Assembly (NCBI GenBank): GCA_045837725.1
Contig: JBEWZL010000163.1
Coordinates: 248,001 to 312,000, forward strand
From: Vermamoeba vermiformis
Lineage: Eukaryota > Tubulinea > Echinamoebida
Reading direction: 5' to 3'
Length of the DNA stretch: 64,000 nucleotides
The position numbers and the translations under genes are program-made. The notes under the pieces were generated by a model. It did not search any database and was not told the origin of the DNA. It saw nothing but the letters and a program-made list of their open reading frames with translations. Shown in pieces: positions 12,016 to 26,870 of the stretch (position 1 is its first letter; each line of letters opens with the position of its first letter).

Positions 12016-15000
12016 TTAGATCTTGGAAGTGGTAATAGCAACACCACGTTGGAACAATGTCGCAGGAGAGATTGAGCTGTGCGCGGCAATGGGCACTTGG
12101 AACAGCAAGTGCGCACGTGACTCGTTGAGGTAGACAGGAATCGATGTCGCGTCTGATGTGGTGTTAGAGGCAGTCTGGTCGGTGGGAATGACGTTCTTCC
12201 ACACAAATGTCGTGGCAGGGAGTGCGGCACTCATGTTCACACTCAATTGCAACTTGTTGTCGCGCAATGAAGCTCCTTGCAGGGTGAGACCCTCAACGAC
12301 AAATGAAGTGCCCTCACTGTCAGCTGCGCCATCGAAGGCAATGGACAGCTCTAAGTTCTCGAGGGACCATTGACGCGAACGAGCAGCGCGTTGTCGAGTG
12401 GCGGTGATGAAAGCTTCAGGGTTGAACAGACCACCGATCCACACGCGCACCACTTCTTTAGCACCGCTGAGTTGTTGTTCGCGAATGACTTGCAACTGTT
12501 TGATGCGCAGAGTGAAGTCAATGAACCACGAGTTGAGTGTTGCGGCGTCAGTCACAGCATAGACCTTCCAAGCCTTGGGAATGACACCCTTAGTCAAGTT
12601 GGTCATCAGAGTTCGCAAGTAGTTGCTCTGCTTCAATTCACCGCGGCAGCATGAGATCAAGCTCTGAATGTCGTTCTTGACCTTGTTCATCAGCTCGCGA
12701 CCAATGCTGATCTCACGGTCAAAGAAGCGATACAAGGGGTTCTTGAGGCTGTCTTGGTTCTTAGGCAAAGGCTCCAGGACGGTGTTGGGCAACAAGTCGA
12801 GCCACTTGAGGCAGTTGGCTTCGAGGTTCTTGATCCAAGCAGGGCGTTCAAGACCTTGAGTGGTACCTTCATCGTCACCAACATCACCTACATCCATGCC
12901 AATGGCGCTGTCTTCTTGGACGGTCTGCAACTTCAACACTTTGGCCAAAGTCTTCTTGCCGTAGTTTTGCAAGCGCAACAATTCAGCATTCTTGGGCAAG
13001 CCTAACCAAGCAGGGGTTTCGAGATCGGACAAGCGCTCGGTCCAAGCAACAAACTCGGCCTTGTTAGTAGCCTCGGGAGCCAAGATCTGGAGCTCCTTCT
13101 CGCCATTCTCAAGGGTAACAGCGTCAACAAGTGGGAAGTTCAAGTCGAAGCTGTGAGCTGTGAACAAGTGCTCCAAGAATGAGTCCAACAAGCGAGTGTC
13201 GAAGTCGTTATCAATGCGACCTCCGTAAAGAGTTTGAGCCAACAATGAGCGAATAGCCTTCCACGGGATCAAGTCAGGATCGATATTGGTGCGACCTTGA
13301 GAAACCTTGTCGACCCAGTAGTCAATCGTGTCGAGGGCACCACGCTTGTCAGTGTCAGTGAACTCGAATGACTTGGTCCAACCGAACGGAATGTAGCGGA
13401 GACGTTCTTGAATGATGGAGTGGAACCAGAACAATAAGAAGTACAAGCGAGATCGCTCTTTGGGTTCACGGTCCATACGAGTCTGTGACACTTCAGTGAG
13501 AGTGTGCAACAAACTGGCCTTGATGCCTGCTGGTGGCTCGAACACGAAGATGTGAGCCAAACGCAACAAGTTGGCGGGCAACTTCGGGTGAATTTCAGAA
13601 GTCAAGAACAGACGGAAGTTGGCGTGAGGCTTGAGGCTGTGAAGCTTCTTTTCAAGTTGCACGAGCCATTGAGGAGCCAAGTGAGTGTTCTTCAAGAGCA
13701 CCCAGCCACCAACTTGAGCAGCTCTGTTGATTGCCTTGTCGGCCAAATCGAAACCTTCGGCTGAACCAATAGCAATAGCCTTGTAGTCCTTCTGCTTCAT
13801 GCGCGCAGCAATTTCGTCAACCTTCGAGCTAGCATCGTGACCAGGAGTAGAGCACAACAGGAGCGGGGCACGAGAGTTGCTTTCCTTCTCAACGACTTCA
13901 TTGAAGTTGAAATCGACGTTCAAGAATTGGTCACCAAACACTTTAGATACGAAGTGAGTGGCACCGGCGACGAATCTGTCCATTCTGAATGCCTTCAAGA
14001 ACAAGAGAGACAAGAAGGAGTTGATGATATCAGAGTCGGTAGGAATGTTGCTGCCCTCCAATTTGATGGCTTGAAGAGGCACAATAGTCTCAGCCACAGG
14101 AGACTGCAAGAACTTGGTCCAAGCGTCCTTGTTGGTCTTGATGTGTTGCTTGACAGTGCTGAAGAGCTCGAGATCTTCGAGGTCAAGCAAGTGCTTGCGC
14201 TGATCTTCATTGAGAATGGCACTGAGCTCAGCATCAGAGCCTGCTTCGGCGATCTTGGTGCTTTCACCTCCGCGCAACAAGTACTCCAACAAGTCATCAT
14301 TGAGTTCTTCACGAGTGCTCTTCAACTTGACTTGAGCCATTCTGAGAGCGAGAGGCAATCTGTCTTCTTGTTGCAAGCTGCGAGACACGCGCTTGAAGAT
14401 CAATGAGAACAAGGTCTTGCTCAAGATTTCAAGGCGAGCAGATGAATCAGTAACTCCAGCCAAGCTTGGGTTGTTCTGGAAGATGCTGTAGAACACCTCG
14501 AGGAAGTAGTTCAACGAGAATTGGTACAAGAAGTGCAATTGCGCCAACTGTTCGAGCGTGAAGTAGATTCTGCTGCTCGCAAGGGCCAGTCGGTTGTAGA
14601 ACTCGCTGATCTTCTTAATATCGTCCATGATCTTGTCAGTAGCCTCAGATCGTTGCTGAATGTCAGCGGCCTCTTTCTTCAAGGTCTCTAAAGTTAACAT
14701 GACCTTGTCGTCATCGAGAATGTTGCCGCGGCTTTCGTTCAAAGCGTCCAACAACAGCTTCTCCAACTTGCGTAACTTGACACGGAACTCTCCTTGCAGC
14801 TTAACGAGATCGATGCGCTTCTGGTAGATATCCGGTTGTTCTTCTTGCAAGACACGATCCAAGCATTGACTCTGCAAACTGCTCGGTGTGACGGTGAAGT
14901 TAACGAATGTGACACGAGAGCACAAATCAGGGGTGAAGTGACTTGTCGGGTCACGAGTGGACAAGAAGATGCAGAAGGACGGTGAAAAGTCCACGTCTTG

Positions 15001-18000
15001 GTCACCCAAGCGGATCAGGATACGTCCGCCAGTCTTTCTAATTTCCTTGTTGAGCACAGGATTGAGCACGGGGTCAATGCTCTCAACGTCTTCCACCAAC
15101 AGAGGAGTACCGAAACGCAGAGCACTCTCCAAGTTCTTCATGAACGAGGTGTCCAAGAAGCTGGTCTTAGTGATGCGCTTGTCCTTGTACTGATTCATCA
15201 AGTACTCGGAAGCTTGGCCAGAAGGATCGATAACAAGCGGGTAACGGTTGAATCGATTCAACATGATGGCGTTTTCAACGCACAAATTGTCAGGAGGCAA
15301 TCTGTTCGCGTGCCACAACAATCTGAAATCAAGGTTAGTAAAGTGTCGAGCAATATGATAATTAAGTGTCTGTACCTCTCGTCAGGGTGAGACAAGTAGT
15401 CGATGACGGAAATATCGGACTTCATAGACATGTTCAATGACTCTAAGTGCACCATCCATTTCTGCATCAACATGGTACGGTAGTTCTGATCGAAGAAACC
15501 GTTGTAGGCCAAAAAGGCAGCGCAGAGCAGCGAGTCACCAATGACGGTGGCCATTTGGTTGGTGAACATAGCACTTTCAGCCTCCCAACGAGCGCGTTCA
15601 GAGTTGAGGTTGGTCAACAAGCCAATGGAACGATCAACTTTAGCTTGTACTTTGCCCATTTCAATCTTGATCTCTTGGACTTCAGTGATCAACATGGCGT
15701 ACTCTTCCTTGTACTTGGAAATGCTCTGCTCAAGTTCGGCAATGACGGCATTGACTTCTTCGCCCTTCTTCGCCTTCTCTTCAGCCGCAACTTCCAATTG
15801 TTCTACCTTCTCACGAAGGGGCTTGACCTTGTCCAAGATCTCGGAGTAGCTCATTTGAGCTTCAAGCCACTTGACGAGGGGACCGCAAGCCTGACTGGCT
15901 TTGTTAACAGCATCAAAGGTGAAGTTCTCTTGGTTGAGGTACTCAGTGCGAAGAGTTGCACGCAACTTCTCGTTGATGGACTTGCTGTCAAACTCGACAA
16001 TGCTAGAAATGAAACCAGCTTCGACGATCATCTTTCTGATGCCGTTCCAGTCCTATATTTAAACATGTTAGAAATCACGGTATTATTCCAGCTTGCCAAA
16101 GTAACTTACAAGTTGCTTGCCGCTCAGCAACAAGCAGACAGCTTCAAGAGTCAACTTGACAAGAGTGGGAGGTCGAGCGAAGGCTCTGATTTCTTCCAAA
16201 TGCTTCTTCTTAATGCCCTTGACACTCTTTTGGGCATCAATCAACGCAGGCTCGGCTTTACCCAAGTCTTCGTAAGCAATTGACTTTTGTTCAGCGATCT
16301 CGACCTTTTGTTTCTCCAATTGTTCTTGAAGTGCCAAGCCTTCCTTTCTCTTTTCTTCAGCGGCCTGTTGTCCTTCAACCATGCGCTTCAACTTGGCGTT
16401 GGCTTCAGCGTTCTTCTCTTCGAGCTCAGCGTTCTTCTTGGCCAAGCTGCTTTGCAACTCTTTGACCTTTTGTTCGGTATCACGGAGCTTTTGCAAACCA
16501 ACGTTCAAGTGCAACTGTTGCTCTTCGAGTTCAGAGCGCTTTTCGGTTGACAAAGTCACGAAGTGCTGAATGAAGTCGAGGTAGTGACGAGGAGTCACAT
16601 AGTTCTGACGACCTTGTTGCTTCAACAATTTGACGTTAGCATCCTCGATAGTGCCGTGGATGTACACCAAACTGCTGATGACAGAGTCACGGTGAGTGAG
16701 GGGCTGTGTCACTGGCAAGCCGAGCACGAATGGAGGAACGAAGTCAGGTGACTTGTAGAGAGGAGCGTCCAAGTCAGTGTGGTTAGTGAACTCTTGAGCG
16801 ACTTGGAACAAAGCTTCGTTGGACCACTCTCCGAACCAGTCTAAGACGCAACGGTTGAACAAGGCAGGGGAAGTAGCAGCGCGGTTATGGAAGTCAGGGT
16901 TGGCAGGGTTCATTGTGAACACAACGTGCAAGTTTCTTCTCACACGCTGGATGAACCACTTGTACAGCTCGGCTTCTGAGTCGACGATCAAACCTCGCTT
17001 TTGAACTGTTTCCTTGATTTGATGCATCAAAGAAGTGTATTCATCACCTTCGAACAGGCCCGGGACTTCACCACTAGCCAACAATGTGTTCATACGTTCC
17101 AAGAAGCTACTTTCCAAAACGTTGGATTCGTCGAAAATGAAGCAGATCTTTTCTTCCTTGACACCAGCGCGTTTCATCACAGTTCGCAAATCTTCTTCGA
17201 AATCAGCGGCGCTGTAACGGTTATTCACCTTGATAGTGAAGATGCTCAAGCCGTTCATCCAAGCCACGAATCGGGACAGCACGGTTTTACCACCACCACT
17301 GACACCAATGAGTAGAGCGTGACCTTGAGGTTGTCTGAAGACACGATCGATTCTGAGAATGTGATCGAGCACTTCATTGAACAACACCAATTGCACGTCT
17401 AACTCTTCTTCGTAGAAGACACGCAAGCGAGCCTTGACGTAGTCACGAAGAGCATCGCGCTCAACTGGACGGTAGTCCTTGGTCATCCAAGTTGAGTAGA
17501 GGATCGGTCGACGCAAAGAAGATTGATCGAGTTGAGGGAAGTGCTTGAAGATGATGTCATCAAGAGCTTGGTCAGTCCATTTACGCTCTTCCAAAGTGAC
17601 GAGACGATCTTGGAACAAGCGCAAAGCCTCGTGGGCAAACAATCTAACGAGATCTTCGAGCGAGGCAGTCTCCCAGTTTTGAATACCCTCGTTGAGAGCA
17701 CGGATCCATCTTGACAACTCACGAGGACTGTAAATGTAGTGAGCTTGCATGTCAGGAGTGAACTTCTTCTGAGATTCAGTGTAGAAGTCAACCATGGCAG
17801 CGGTGATAGCGTCAGCGTGAGCTCTGAGGTCGGGGATTTGCTTCAACAAGGCGCGGTTGAAAGTGCCGTAAATCTGGATCAAAGATGATGCTGAAGGGAA
17901 ATCGACGAACAACAAAGGAGCGTGACGCAAGAATCTGTGAGTCAAAGGCACACGACCAGGATCGGTAGGAGGGTTACAAGCACCGACGAAGTTGATCTTC

Positions 18001-21000
18001 TCAAGTCGAACCCAAGTGTTGTCAGAAGGACGCCAGAATCCACCTTGTTCGGTAATTTGACGAATAAAGGTAATGACTATAATGAAAATCAGAATTAAGT
18101 TACTTTTGCTGCGAATATATCTTACCTCGTTGAGTGCCGTAGTTATCAGTGGCAGGCAAGTTGATTTCGTCACAGAAGACGACCAACCACTTGCCCATAA
18201 CGGTCGGGCGTAGAACAGTGCCTTTGGGAGTTCTCTTGTACTCGCAGTGATGCTCGAAAGTCTTCAAGATCAACTCTGGAGTCGTGGCACTTGAAAAGTT
18301 CAGTGACACAAGCTCCAAGTCGGGCAAGGCGCGCAAAGTATCCTCCAAAGTCATAGTTTTACCAGAGCCAGGAGGGCCGCAGAGAATGAGAGGCTTGTGC
18401 TCGGACATCCAGCCCTTGAGCACTTCAACGTGGCGGATGGTGTCGATAGTAGGAATGACAACGTCGGGACTCGAGACCTTGTGCGTTTCAATCTAAGATA
18501 TTGTTAGAGCCGGCGTTTCTAATGCCAAATCAACACTTACCTCGACCTTGGCAACGTAAGTGCTCCACAATCTCCAGCTGCAGTTGTCTTCAAACTTGAT
18601 CGAGTAGTCCAACAATGGAGGACCAGATTGATCAGGAGTAGGAATGCTACTGAGCGTGCAGATGTATCTGCTAAAGCCCTCACGCTCACGAAGAGCCATT
18701 GAGCCTCCAAAGCCCCACATGATGGAGAACAATAGTTGGGCAGGCATGTAGCGTTGAACAAGGTCCAAGTTCGATCTCAGAATCGTGTTATCGATTACGT
18801 TGAGGATACCCTTGTTTAACAAAGTGTACATCGAGGTCAAAGCACGAAGGCGAGTGAAATCCATGATGTGCTCTTTTGCTCCAGCTTGTTCAAGCGAGCG
18901 CTCAACCAAACCACCGGTAACGAAGTAAGGAGCCAATATTTCAGAGCTGTTATCGGAGGTGAGTAATGCGACACCAGTGTCAAATAATCATCGGTACTTA
19001 CATTTGTTGTTGAACAACAAGACCAGGAGGGATAGGAGCACCCTCGCTCATTGAGGTTCTCTCTTGTTCATCGAGAGGCTCGTGTCTTAACTTCATCAAG
19101 TAGTTTTGGAACAACATCTGGTTGGTAACAGTCTCCTCGTTGAACCAAACCATACCGCAACGAGATACTGTGGCAAGTGTCGCGTACTTCAAGTCTTGCA
19201 CTTCAAACATAATGCGTACTATGAAAATTATTAGCAAAATCCCTAGTAAACAATGTCGAGAATGATTAGGTGTTAAATCAGTCCTCATAAGAATAGGACG
19301 GTTGAGCTTGAACTTAATTTGAAATTGGAACTTACCATTGTCAGGCAAAGCAAGACGTTCACCATTGGGCAATGTCAACAACTTGTTATCGTCTAGCAAA
19401 GCGTTCAAGTTTTCAACCCACTCGGGATCGACGTCACCATCAAATACGATCCAGTGACGACGCTCGCTTTCACCACGGACATTGTCGATGATCTTTCTGA
19501 GCAAGTGAGTGAAGAGACCATCTGTCCATTCGCGGGTGGTGGGATCCAAAGATCCGAAGAGTTGGTCCTTAGTAATAGCCTTAGGATCCAACACATAGCT
19601 TTCGCTCTTGACCTTGGTGTGTTTTTCCAAAGCTTCGAGGAGAACAGTCCAAGCAGAGGATTTGCCGGAGCCAGAAGGGCCGACAAGCATGACACCATGA
19701 CGAATGGCCTGGATTTGGTAGAGTTGCAATAACTTTTCGGTCCAGTCTTCAGAAGCAATCAAGTGTCGCTTCTCGCAAATAGCCTTGATTTGTTCACGAA
19801 GGCCTTCCATCTCCATTTGTTTGATGTTGGCGCCGGGGAAGACGTCAGAGAGCAAGCTGTGGAACAGAGGAATATCGTCGGCAACAAGCTTGGGAATGAC
19901 AGTCTCGCACACACTGCGCAACAAGACTCCTTGCTCTCCATCAACGTTGTCGGTAGATTCAGCGGCAGCAGGAGTTGAAGCCTTCAATATCATACGCTTC
20001 AAGTTACCAGCGCTGACCAAAACACTCTTCAACGCACGAAGGCCAAAGTCGTAGTGAGACTGTGATGACAGTTGCTCCTCACAAAGCTTGAACAAAGGCA
20101 CAATCTTGCTGGCAAGAACTTCAGCAGTCTTGAAGCCTTGAGAGTAGAGCATTACTTCAGCGATCAATTCACGATCTGGCTGAATCATAGCAATGCCACG
20201 GAACAATTGTTTCAAGTTATCAGGCAAGTTAGATCGACCTGCGTAGTTAGGGTTCATCGTAACGAAGATAGCCATGTCGGGGTTGATGAGAACCTTCTTG
20301 CCCAAGTCTACGTCAGAGGCGCGTTCCTTAAGGGCAACTTGGATAAGTTGAATTTGCTGAGAAACGGCTGAAAGGATTCTTTCCTCGAGGCGGTTGAACT
20401 CGTCGAAGCAACCCCAAGCACCGCATTGGCAGAGACCAACAAAGATACGGCTCATGGCTTGGAAGTCAAAACCTTCGTCACAACAGAAGACCAGAACGAA
20501 TCTGCCCAACTGTGCGCCCAATGCCTTGACGGTTTCCGTTTTACCGGTACCAGCAGGACCGAAGGGACTGCCTCCCATACGCCATTCAAGGGCTTGTGTG
20601 AGCGTCAAGTAACATCTGTCGGTCAAAGGAGTTTGCACCAACTTTTCACCGACACCCAAGTATTCGTAACCGTAGAAGAACGAGGCGTTGGCGACTTGAA
20701 TGGTCAACTTCTTGAGCAAGTTTTCTTCCTTGTGGTTCCAGTAGAAGCGCATGTTGTTCAACCAGTCGAATGAAGTCGCAGAAGTGATGTTTTGCTTGAT
20801 TAATTGACGGGTTACGTCACGTTGGTGAACGAGTTCGGTGATCAAGTGTTCCAACTTCTTTCGCTTGATGGGGTTCAAGTCTTGCAAAATTTGTTCGGCG
20901 AGTACTCCCAAGGTAGACTCCGTCAATTCTAACAAGTCCTTGAGACCAGTCTTAGCATCAGTAGTAGTCAACGCCTTTTCAGCAGTTTGTGACCAAATAA

Positions 21001-24000
21001 TTTGGGAGCCAAGAGTGACGAGCTGCGCGGGGTACTTGTCGATCCATTGCAAGAAAGCGTTGCAATAGTCACTGTGAGTCTTTTGATTGGCCTTGGCCTC
21101 TTCGAGTTCTTTGACAGCATCTTGTAACAAGCCGGCCAAAGTCTTCTTCATTTCTTGCTCCAAAGCGTCAAGCCAACGGTCAATGCTCGAGTGATCCTTG
21201 AGTACGACATTTTTCTTGAAGGGAACAACTTCTCCTTCAGCGGATGACATGCCAGTAATAATTTGCTGGGTGTCGTCGAGAACGAGCGAAGACAGACCAG
21301 CAAACATTTTCTTCAAGTGTTTCTGGATCTTAAGAATGTCCTTGCTGTTACCGATAATTTCGAGCAAGTCTTCATCACCAATGAAGTAGAAACGAGGGAA
21401 GGCAGCACGTTGCTTCTCCAAGTAGTCACCAAGAGCCTTTTGAATCTTAGTCAACAAGTCCGCCAAGCGCTCCAAGGTTCGTTCGATGCCTTCGATAGTC
21501 AAGACTTCGAGAATCAAGCGGGACTTTCCAACCTTCTTCATCAAGTTCAAGAACTCGATGTTGATTGTTTCGAATCTAGAGCTCTCTTGTGGCAGCAAGT
21601 TCTTGATATCGTTGCTACCGCTGAAGATGGCCTCAAGGTAGACCCATCGGCGTTGAACGTCAATCCAAACATCGAACAATGCTTGGATGCGGTTTAATTT
21701 GTCCTCCCAGCCTGCAGCCTCCTCTTCGAAGACCTTGAAGTAAGGCGAGTTCTTCATTGCATTCAAGGAGTTCAAATTTTCAGCAACTTTAGCGAACAAG
21801 TCATCCCAACCTCGGATCAATTGGCACTTGTTGCGGAAGTTTACCAAGTCGAGTTCAAAGGCTTGCCAGAACTCCTTAAGCTCTTTCAAGAACTCTTCGA
21901 GCGCAAGTTCTCCTTGGGCTTGAGTGATAACTTCCTTGTAGATGGCTTCGTTCTTCGCGAGATCTGAATCCCAAATGTTTCCGAGGGTAAGTTCGCTTTG
22001 AATCCACTTGGTGCCCAATTTCTTTTGCAACAACTTCCAATGGCGCTCTTTGATAGCGTCAGTTCTCAATTCTGAGATGATTGTATTGCCCTTCAAGTAA
22101 GCTTTCACCAACTTCTGCACGTGGTGGAAGGCCTCATATTGGCGAATACGGTTGGGAAGAGTCTTCAAGCGCTGAATAAGATCTTCGAGATACTTGCGGA
22201 TCTTTCTGGGCAAGACAGCAGACCAGAGGGTCTCCTTAAGCTCGTTGACAGCCTTGTACGTATCAGAGAGCTCGGACCAGACGTTCTTCAAGTCAGCAAT
22301 TTCGCGAGAGACAGGAGTCAATTGTTGCACTGCAGCATCAGTGCCAGAGTCTTCCAAGAACAGAGCTTGCTTGGCCATCTTAACGCGGTTAATCTCTTCC
22401 TCGAGACGACCAACACGACCCTCAAAGATTTTCAACGAGTCGAGAGCGTTAGCGAACTCAACATTGCCACCAATAGGTTTCTTGTTGGTCCAGTCGTTGT
22501 GCAAGTCCTTGATGCGCTCCTCAATGACCTTGCCTTCGTCCAATACCTTCTTTTGCAAAGCAGGAATTTCGTTGTTGATCTCGGTGGTCTTTCTGTTGAT
22601 CAACTCGTTGAAGGCATTCCATTCACCCTCAACCATGTCGTACTCGAGCCAGTCAGAGGGGAATTGGAAGCGCTGACGGGTGAGCAGATCTTGGCCAGTC
22701 TTGAACACTTCCATATCACCTTCCCACTTTGTCAAGTTCTTCTTGATGTCTTGCAACTTCAAAATGAACGAAACAGCTTCAGCAGTGGTGGCAGTTTCGA
22801 TGGATTGAGACTCAAGCTCAATGCGCATAGTTGAGATCTTGTTGTGGAAGACCTTCATAGCTTCACCCATACGAATGCCGAAGTTGTAGAGGATATCCTT
22901 GTGCCAGTAGTCATACTTGTTATTGACGTTAGCTTGCACTTGACCGTAGCGAATGACAATGGGTCCGAAGTCCTTCTTAGTGTCGGTGTTGTCAAAGGTG
23001 GTACGAGAGCGCTTGATCTCGTGTAACAAGCGTTGCCACTTGGTCAAGTCATCGCCCAAACGAGAGTAGACGGTCGACGGCTCCATGTCCCACAAAGATT
23101 GGTATTGAAGCCAAATTTGCACATAGTCGCGGACTTCTTTGAGCTTCTTCTCGATAATTTGGAAGGCACTCTCGAGAGTTCCTTTGGGCAAGTGCTTAAG
23201 CAAGTCGCGGTAGCTAGTTTGACTGTCGTCTCCTTTGTTTCTGTGCGAGAAGCCCTCATCGTAACGGGAGCTCTGGATGCGGGGTAAACCAATGAGAGTG
23301 GCGAGCCAATCGTTGAATTTGGCGTACAAGGTAGATCTTGCAAAGTCAAGTGGAGGGCTGAGTTGCATCAATTGGTTGCGAATGATGATCTCGTGTACAG
23401 TCGGGCGAATCTTGGGCTTGCTTTGGTCAACATTGGCGTCAGGGCGAGGCGAACCCTTGCCTTCATACTCGCGTGAAGCAGGCTTGCGCTTAATGACGAA
23501 GGCAGTAGTGTCACGATTGACTGACTTCTTGACATTGTCTTTGCTGTCATCACGGTCGTTTTGTTGGAACACATCGACCCATGATTCAATCGCAGACTTG
23601 GTACGATCCAACAAGATCTGCTTGATTTCAGTGTCGATGTTCTTCACCCAAGCAGTCAAATTGGAGTAGTTGGCCAAGTTCAGATCGTCGACCACTTTTT
23701 GAATGTTATTCAAGTGACTCTTGAGAACGTCTTCTTTCAGCGCACATTGCGTGAGTGCGGTCATGTTCTGTTGAATAACGGAGTACTTGCTGCGTACATC
23801 TTCAACCTTCTCTTGGAATGTTTGCACAGCAGTGTACAGCTGATTCACGTAGCCGTCGAGCTTAGACAGTGCTTCCCATCTCAAGCGGAAGCCTTCTTCG
23901 AGCAACTTTTGGACTTCCTTCTTGTATGAAGAAACGAGCAGACTAATCTCGGGCAACACCTTCGAGCATGTTTGGGTGTAGGTTTGAATGATCTCACGCA

Positions 24001-26663
24001 ACGAGACAGCGAAGGGATAAACTTGTCTACCACCAGAGGACAGCAATGTGATAGAGAACGGAACTCTGTAGCCAAGAGATGTCAAGTTACGAACTTCCTT
24101 GAAGAGAGTGATAATGTGCGGGTCGAAGTTGATGTCCAAAGTGAGAGTAGTGCCCTTCTTGACAATATCCAAAATGCGGCCAGAAACCTCGAATGTTCTA
24201 GCTTCGGTCTCGCGAACCCATTGTTCGAAGATCTAAATAAGAGTTAGACATGCCTGCTACAATGGAATAGAGTTTAGACTTCTTACATGATCAGCGTTCA
24301 ACTTCTTGCGGAACTGATCAAAATCGGCCTTGAGTTGTTGACCTTGAATGTCGAGCTCCCACTTCTTGCCCAACACGTCTTCTACACGGCGCATGTAAGT
24401 CTTCAGCTGGCGCTCAATTTGACGGGCCCAAATAATAGCACCGCTGACGGGTGGCAAATCACGCAAGTTGCTCATCACACTTGCTTGAGAGTTCACGTAT
24501 TTGTTCTTGAAGCGCTCGTGCAGCTTCTTGATGTCTTCTTTTACTCGTTCAATCAATTGAGTTTGATACTCTTGGATAGCGCCACGAATCTAGATTGCAT
24601 AAATGAGTCTACTATTCCTATCCAGATTTTCCAATTTTGCAATTACTTACTCTCGGGCGATAAAACAAGGCATTGAACTTAGAGAAGACGCGGAACATTT
24701 CGTTGGCATTCTTGGCCATAGCCAATCTGTCTCTCAGTTGTTCCTTGATGTGAGTCTCAACCTTGTCGATCTTTTCGTCGTACACTTTCATGGCACGTTT
24801 CCAGGTTTCAGTACCGTCACGTGACATCACGAGCGGGTCAACGACCTTGACTTGCTCGTAGGCAGACTGCATCTCTTCAAGAGATTGCTTGCCTCCCTCG
24901 TCAGCAGGCAAGACTCGCTTGATGACTTCGTACAACTCCTCGTGTTGCTTACGGAAGTTACGTACGTTCATAATGCGCTCTTGAAGCTGCTTGTTGTCTA
25001 CGTTGATTCGCAAGGGAACATCATCTTGACGACGCTTGCGAGCAAGTTCACGGATGACTTCACGGAACTTGTTGAATTGGTCCTCCCAAATGGTAAACAA
25101 GCTGCGGCAATCTGAAGTAATCTTTTCGAACTCGGCAAAGCTCAAGCCCATCAATGCCTTGCTATGCAAGATTTCGAGAATCTTGTTGCACAAGTCACGA
25201 GAAATGGCCTCCACGAGTTGCAGATAGCGAGGGATCGGATAATGAGCGTTCTTAGTCTTCTTCAAGTGCTCGAAGATTGCCTTCAAAGCATTGGAGAGTT
25301 GAGAGATCTCAGTGCTAGCGAGTAGGTCGTTGATAGGGAAGTCCTTCATCAAGGGCTTGTAGTTGTTCACTAAGAATAAATGTTAGTGGTGCACTTGTCC
25401 ATATTCAGCCACGTACCCTTTTCAATCGCCTTTTTCAGACCAATAGTATCAGTGTCAAAGCTGGCAGTTGCGTGGAAACGCTTCGCTTGTTTCAAAATGT
25501 TCAACGTGCACTCAGCTTCGTTTTCTTTGAGCTGCTTGTCGATGTGATTCAACTCGACTTCGAGCTCAAGCCAGAACTTGATCTCGTGAATAGTCTCCGT
25601 GTTAGGAGGCATCTTCTCGATTCTTTCAAGCTTGGTAACACGATGGATGTCCTTGATCCATACGTTTACTCCAGCTTGAAGTGCGTTCAAAAAGTTGGGA
25701 TCTTTGACGCGCTCTCCCAACTCTTCGACAGTCAAAGGACGCTGAGTTTCTTGGGTCTAATAATTATACTGTTAGCCGTATGAATCTTTGTGTCGTTAAC
25801 GAATATTGTTACCTTTTTCGCAGCAGCTTTGACTTCAGGGTGGTAAGTCAATACGATGGCAGGGATCTCAATGTTTTGCTTGCAATTGTAGAGGGACAAT
25901 TCCAACTCAGCAACTTTCTGATTGACAGCGCCCATACCAATACCTGACTTGACGTCCTTAGTCTCTTCTTGCTCCTTGTTGTGCAACTTGAGGTAAGAGC
26001 GAACAAGGGGAGAGATCGAGTTGCGGACAAGGGAATGAAGAGTCTCGAAAGGAGAACCCTCTCCAAGCTCCACAAGCTACAAAATGAACGTTAGATTTAA
26101 CCTGCAAGGGAGAATAGGGTGTCCCGATCGACTTAAATTGTTGACTCACCTGCAGCTGTGCAGCAACAGATCTAGAGGCTTCCAAGACGGAGTTAGGGGT
26201 TTTCTTAATTAATGCAATCCAGATTTGGGGCTTGTCCTCGCTCAATTCGATCTCCAATGAAAAACCGTATGTTCCAGCATCTACAAGAAATGTAAATTAA
26301 AAAAGCTAATAAATTATATATTTAAGCTAATAAGAGTTTAATAGTAACGAGCTACGAATGTACAGACAATTTAAATTAAAAAAAAATCTTCTGCCTACCA
26401 TTGTCAGCTTCGGTGGTCTCAATTCGTTTTTGAATGAACAGCACGGGTATTTTGGAGTCTGCGACGAATTTCTCGATGACCTTCTGCGTTTCAGCAGTAA
26501 AGAGGACTTTCTGGAAGGCATCTGGTTTGGCATCTAACAAAACTGGACAGACAGCCTTGATGTAGTCTTGCAATAATTTGATGTCAATTAAATTCGCGGG
26601 GGGTTGAGGTTCGACAACTTCCTCTTCAGCTGGAATATTCGCAGCGTCAAAAGGGTCAGCCAT
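12016..26663 (-). CDS. DYNC1H1: cytoplasmic dynein 1 heavy chain
   Basis: This is the motor subunit of cytoplasmic dynein. Thirteen exons sum to exactly 4,619 residues (human 4,646). Exon limits are 26663-26399, 26280-26150, 26076-25813, 25756-25417, 25369-24651, 24589-24287, 24232-19336, 19218-19002, 18946-18541, 18492-18126, 18076-16110, 16052-15376 and 15322-12016. The tail comes first, then six AAA modules with P-loops GPAGTGKT (AAA1, near 20550), GPSGSGKS (AAA2, near 19670), GPPGSGKT (AAA3, near 18370) and GVSGGGKT (AAA4, near 17300). The stalk coiled coils flank a microtubule-binding domain at about 16.5-15.6 kb, and the C-terminal cap ends [12 protein letters not shown]. It resembles cytoplasmic dynein 1, not axonemal or IFT dynein. 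AAA1, AAA3 and AAA4 keep Walker A. The 117-bp intron 19335-19219 is in frame and stop-free, but splicing restores [11 protein letters not shown]. Confidence 0.98.
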
Positions 26664-26870
26664 TGCGCAATCTAACAACCAAAAATACTATTTAATAAAA
26701 ATACAAATATATAGGAAGGACAAATAAGATAGGCTTTGGTTGTCAAATAGCGCCAGGTGAATAAAAAATGCTGGTTGAAAATTTGAACGACAAAAATTTG
26801 GGCAGGTGCGGGTTTTTGGCGAAGCGTCTGCGACTGATTTAATATTAATTTCTTTTTTATATAAGCAAAG
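26664..26870. promoter_or_regulatory. shared promoter of DYNC1H1 and BMS1 with E2F-like box
   Basis: A 207-base head-to-head spacer. TTTTTGGCGAA lies at 26813-26823, 48 bases before the BMS1 ATG. A second GGCGC core in the opposite direction is near 26750 (AGCGCCAGGTGA). The BMS1 start is preceded by TTTTTTATATAAGC, which could act as a TATA element. Confidence 0.5.

Noticed and set aside
12370-24676. Long open frames on the plus strand across the dynein gene
   Set aside because: They mirror the codon pattern of the dynein exons, have no splice structure or domains, and are antisense shadows.
5750-26663. FHIP and dynein heavy chain as a functional cluster
   Set aside because: They are separated by LIG4, lie on opposite strands and share no promoter; nearness is probably accidental.
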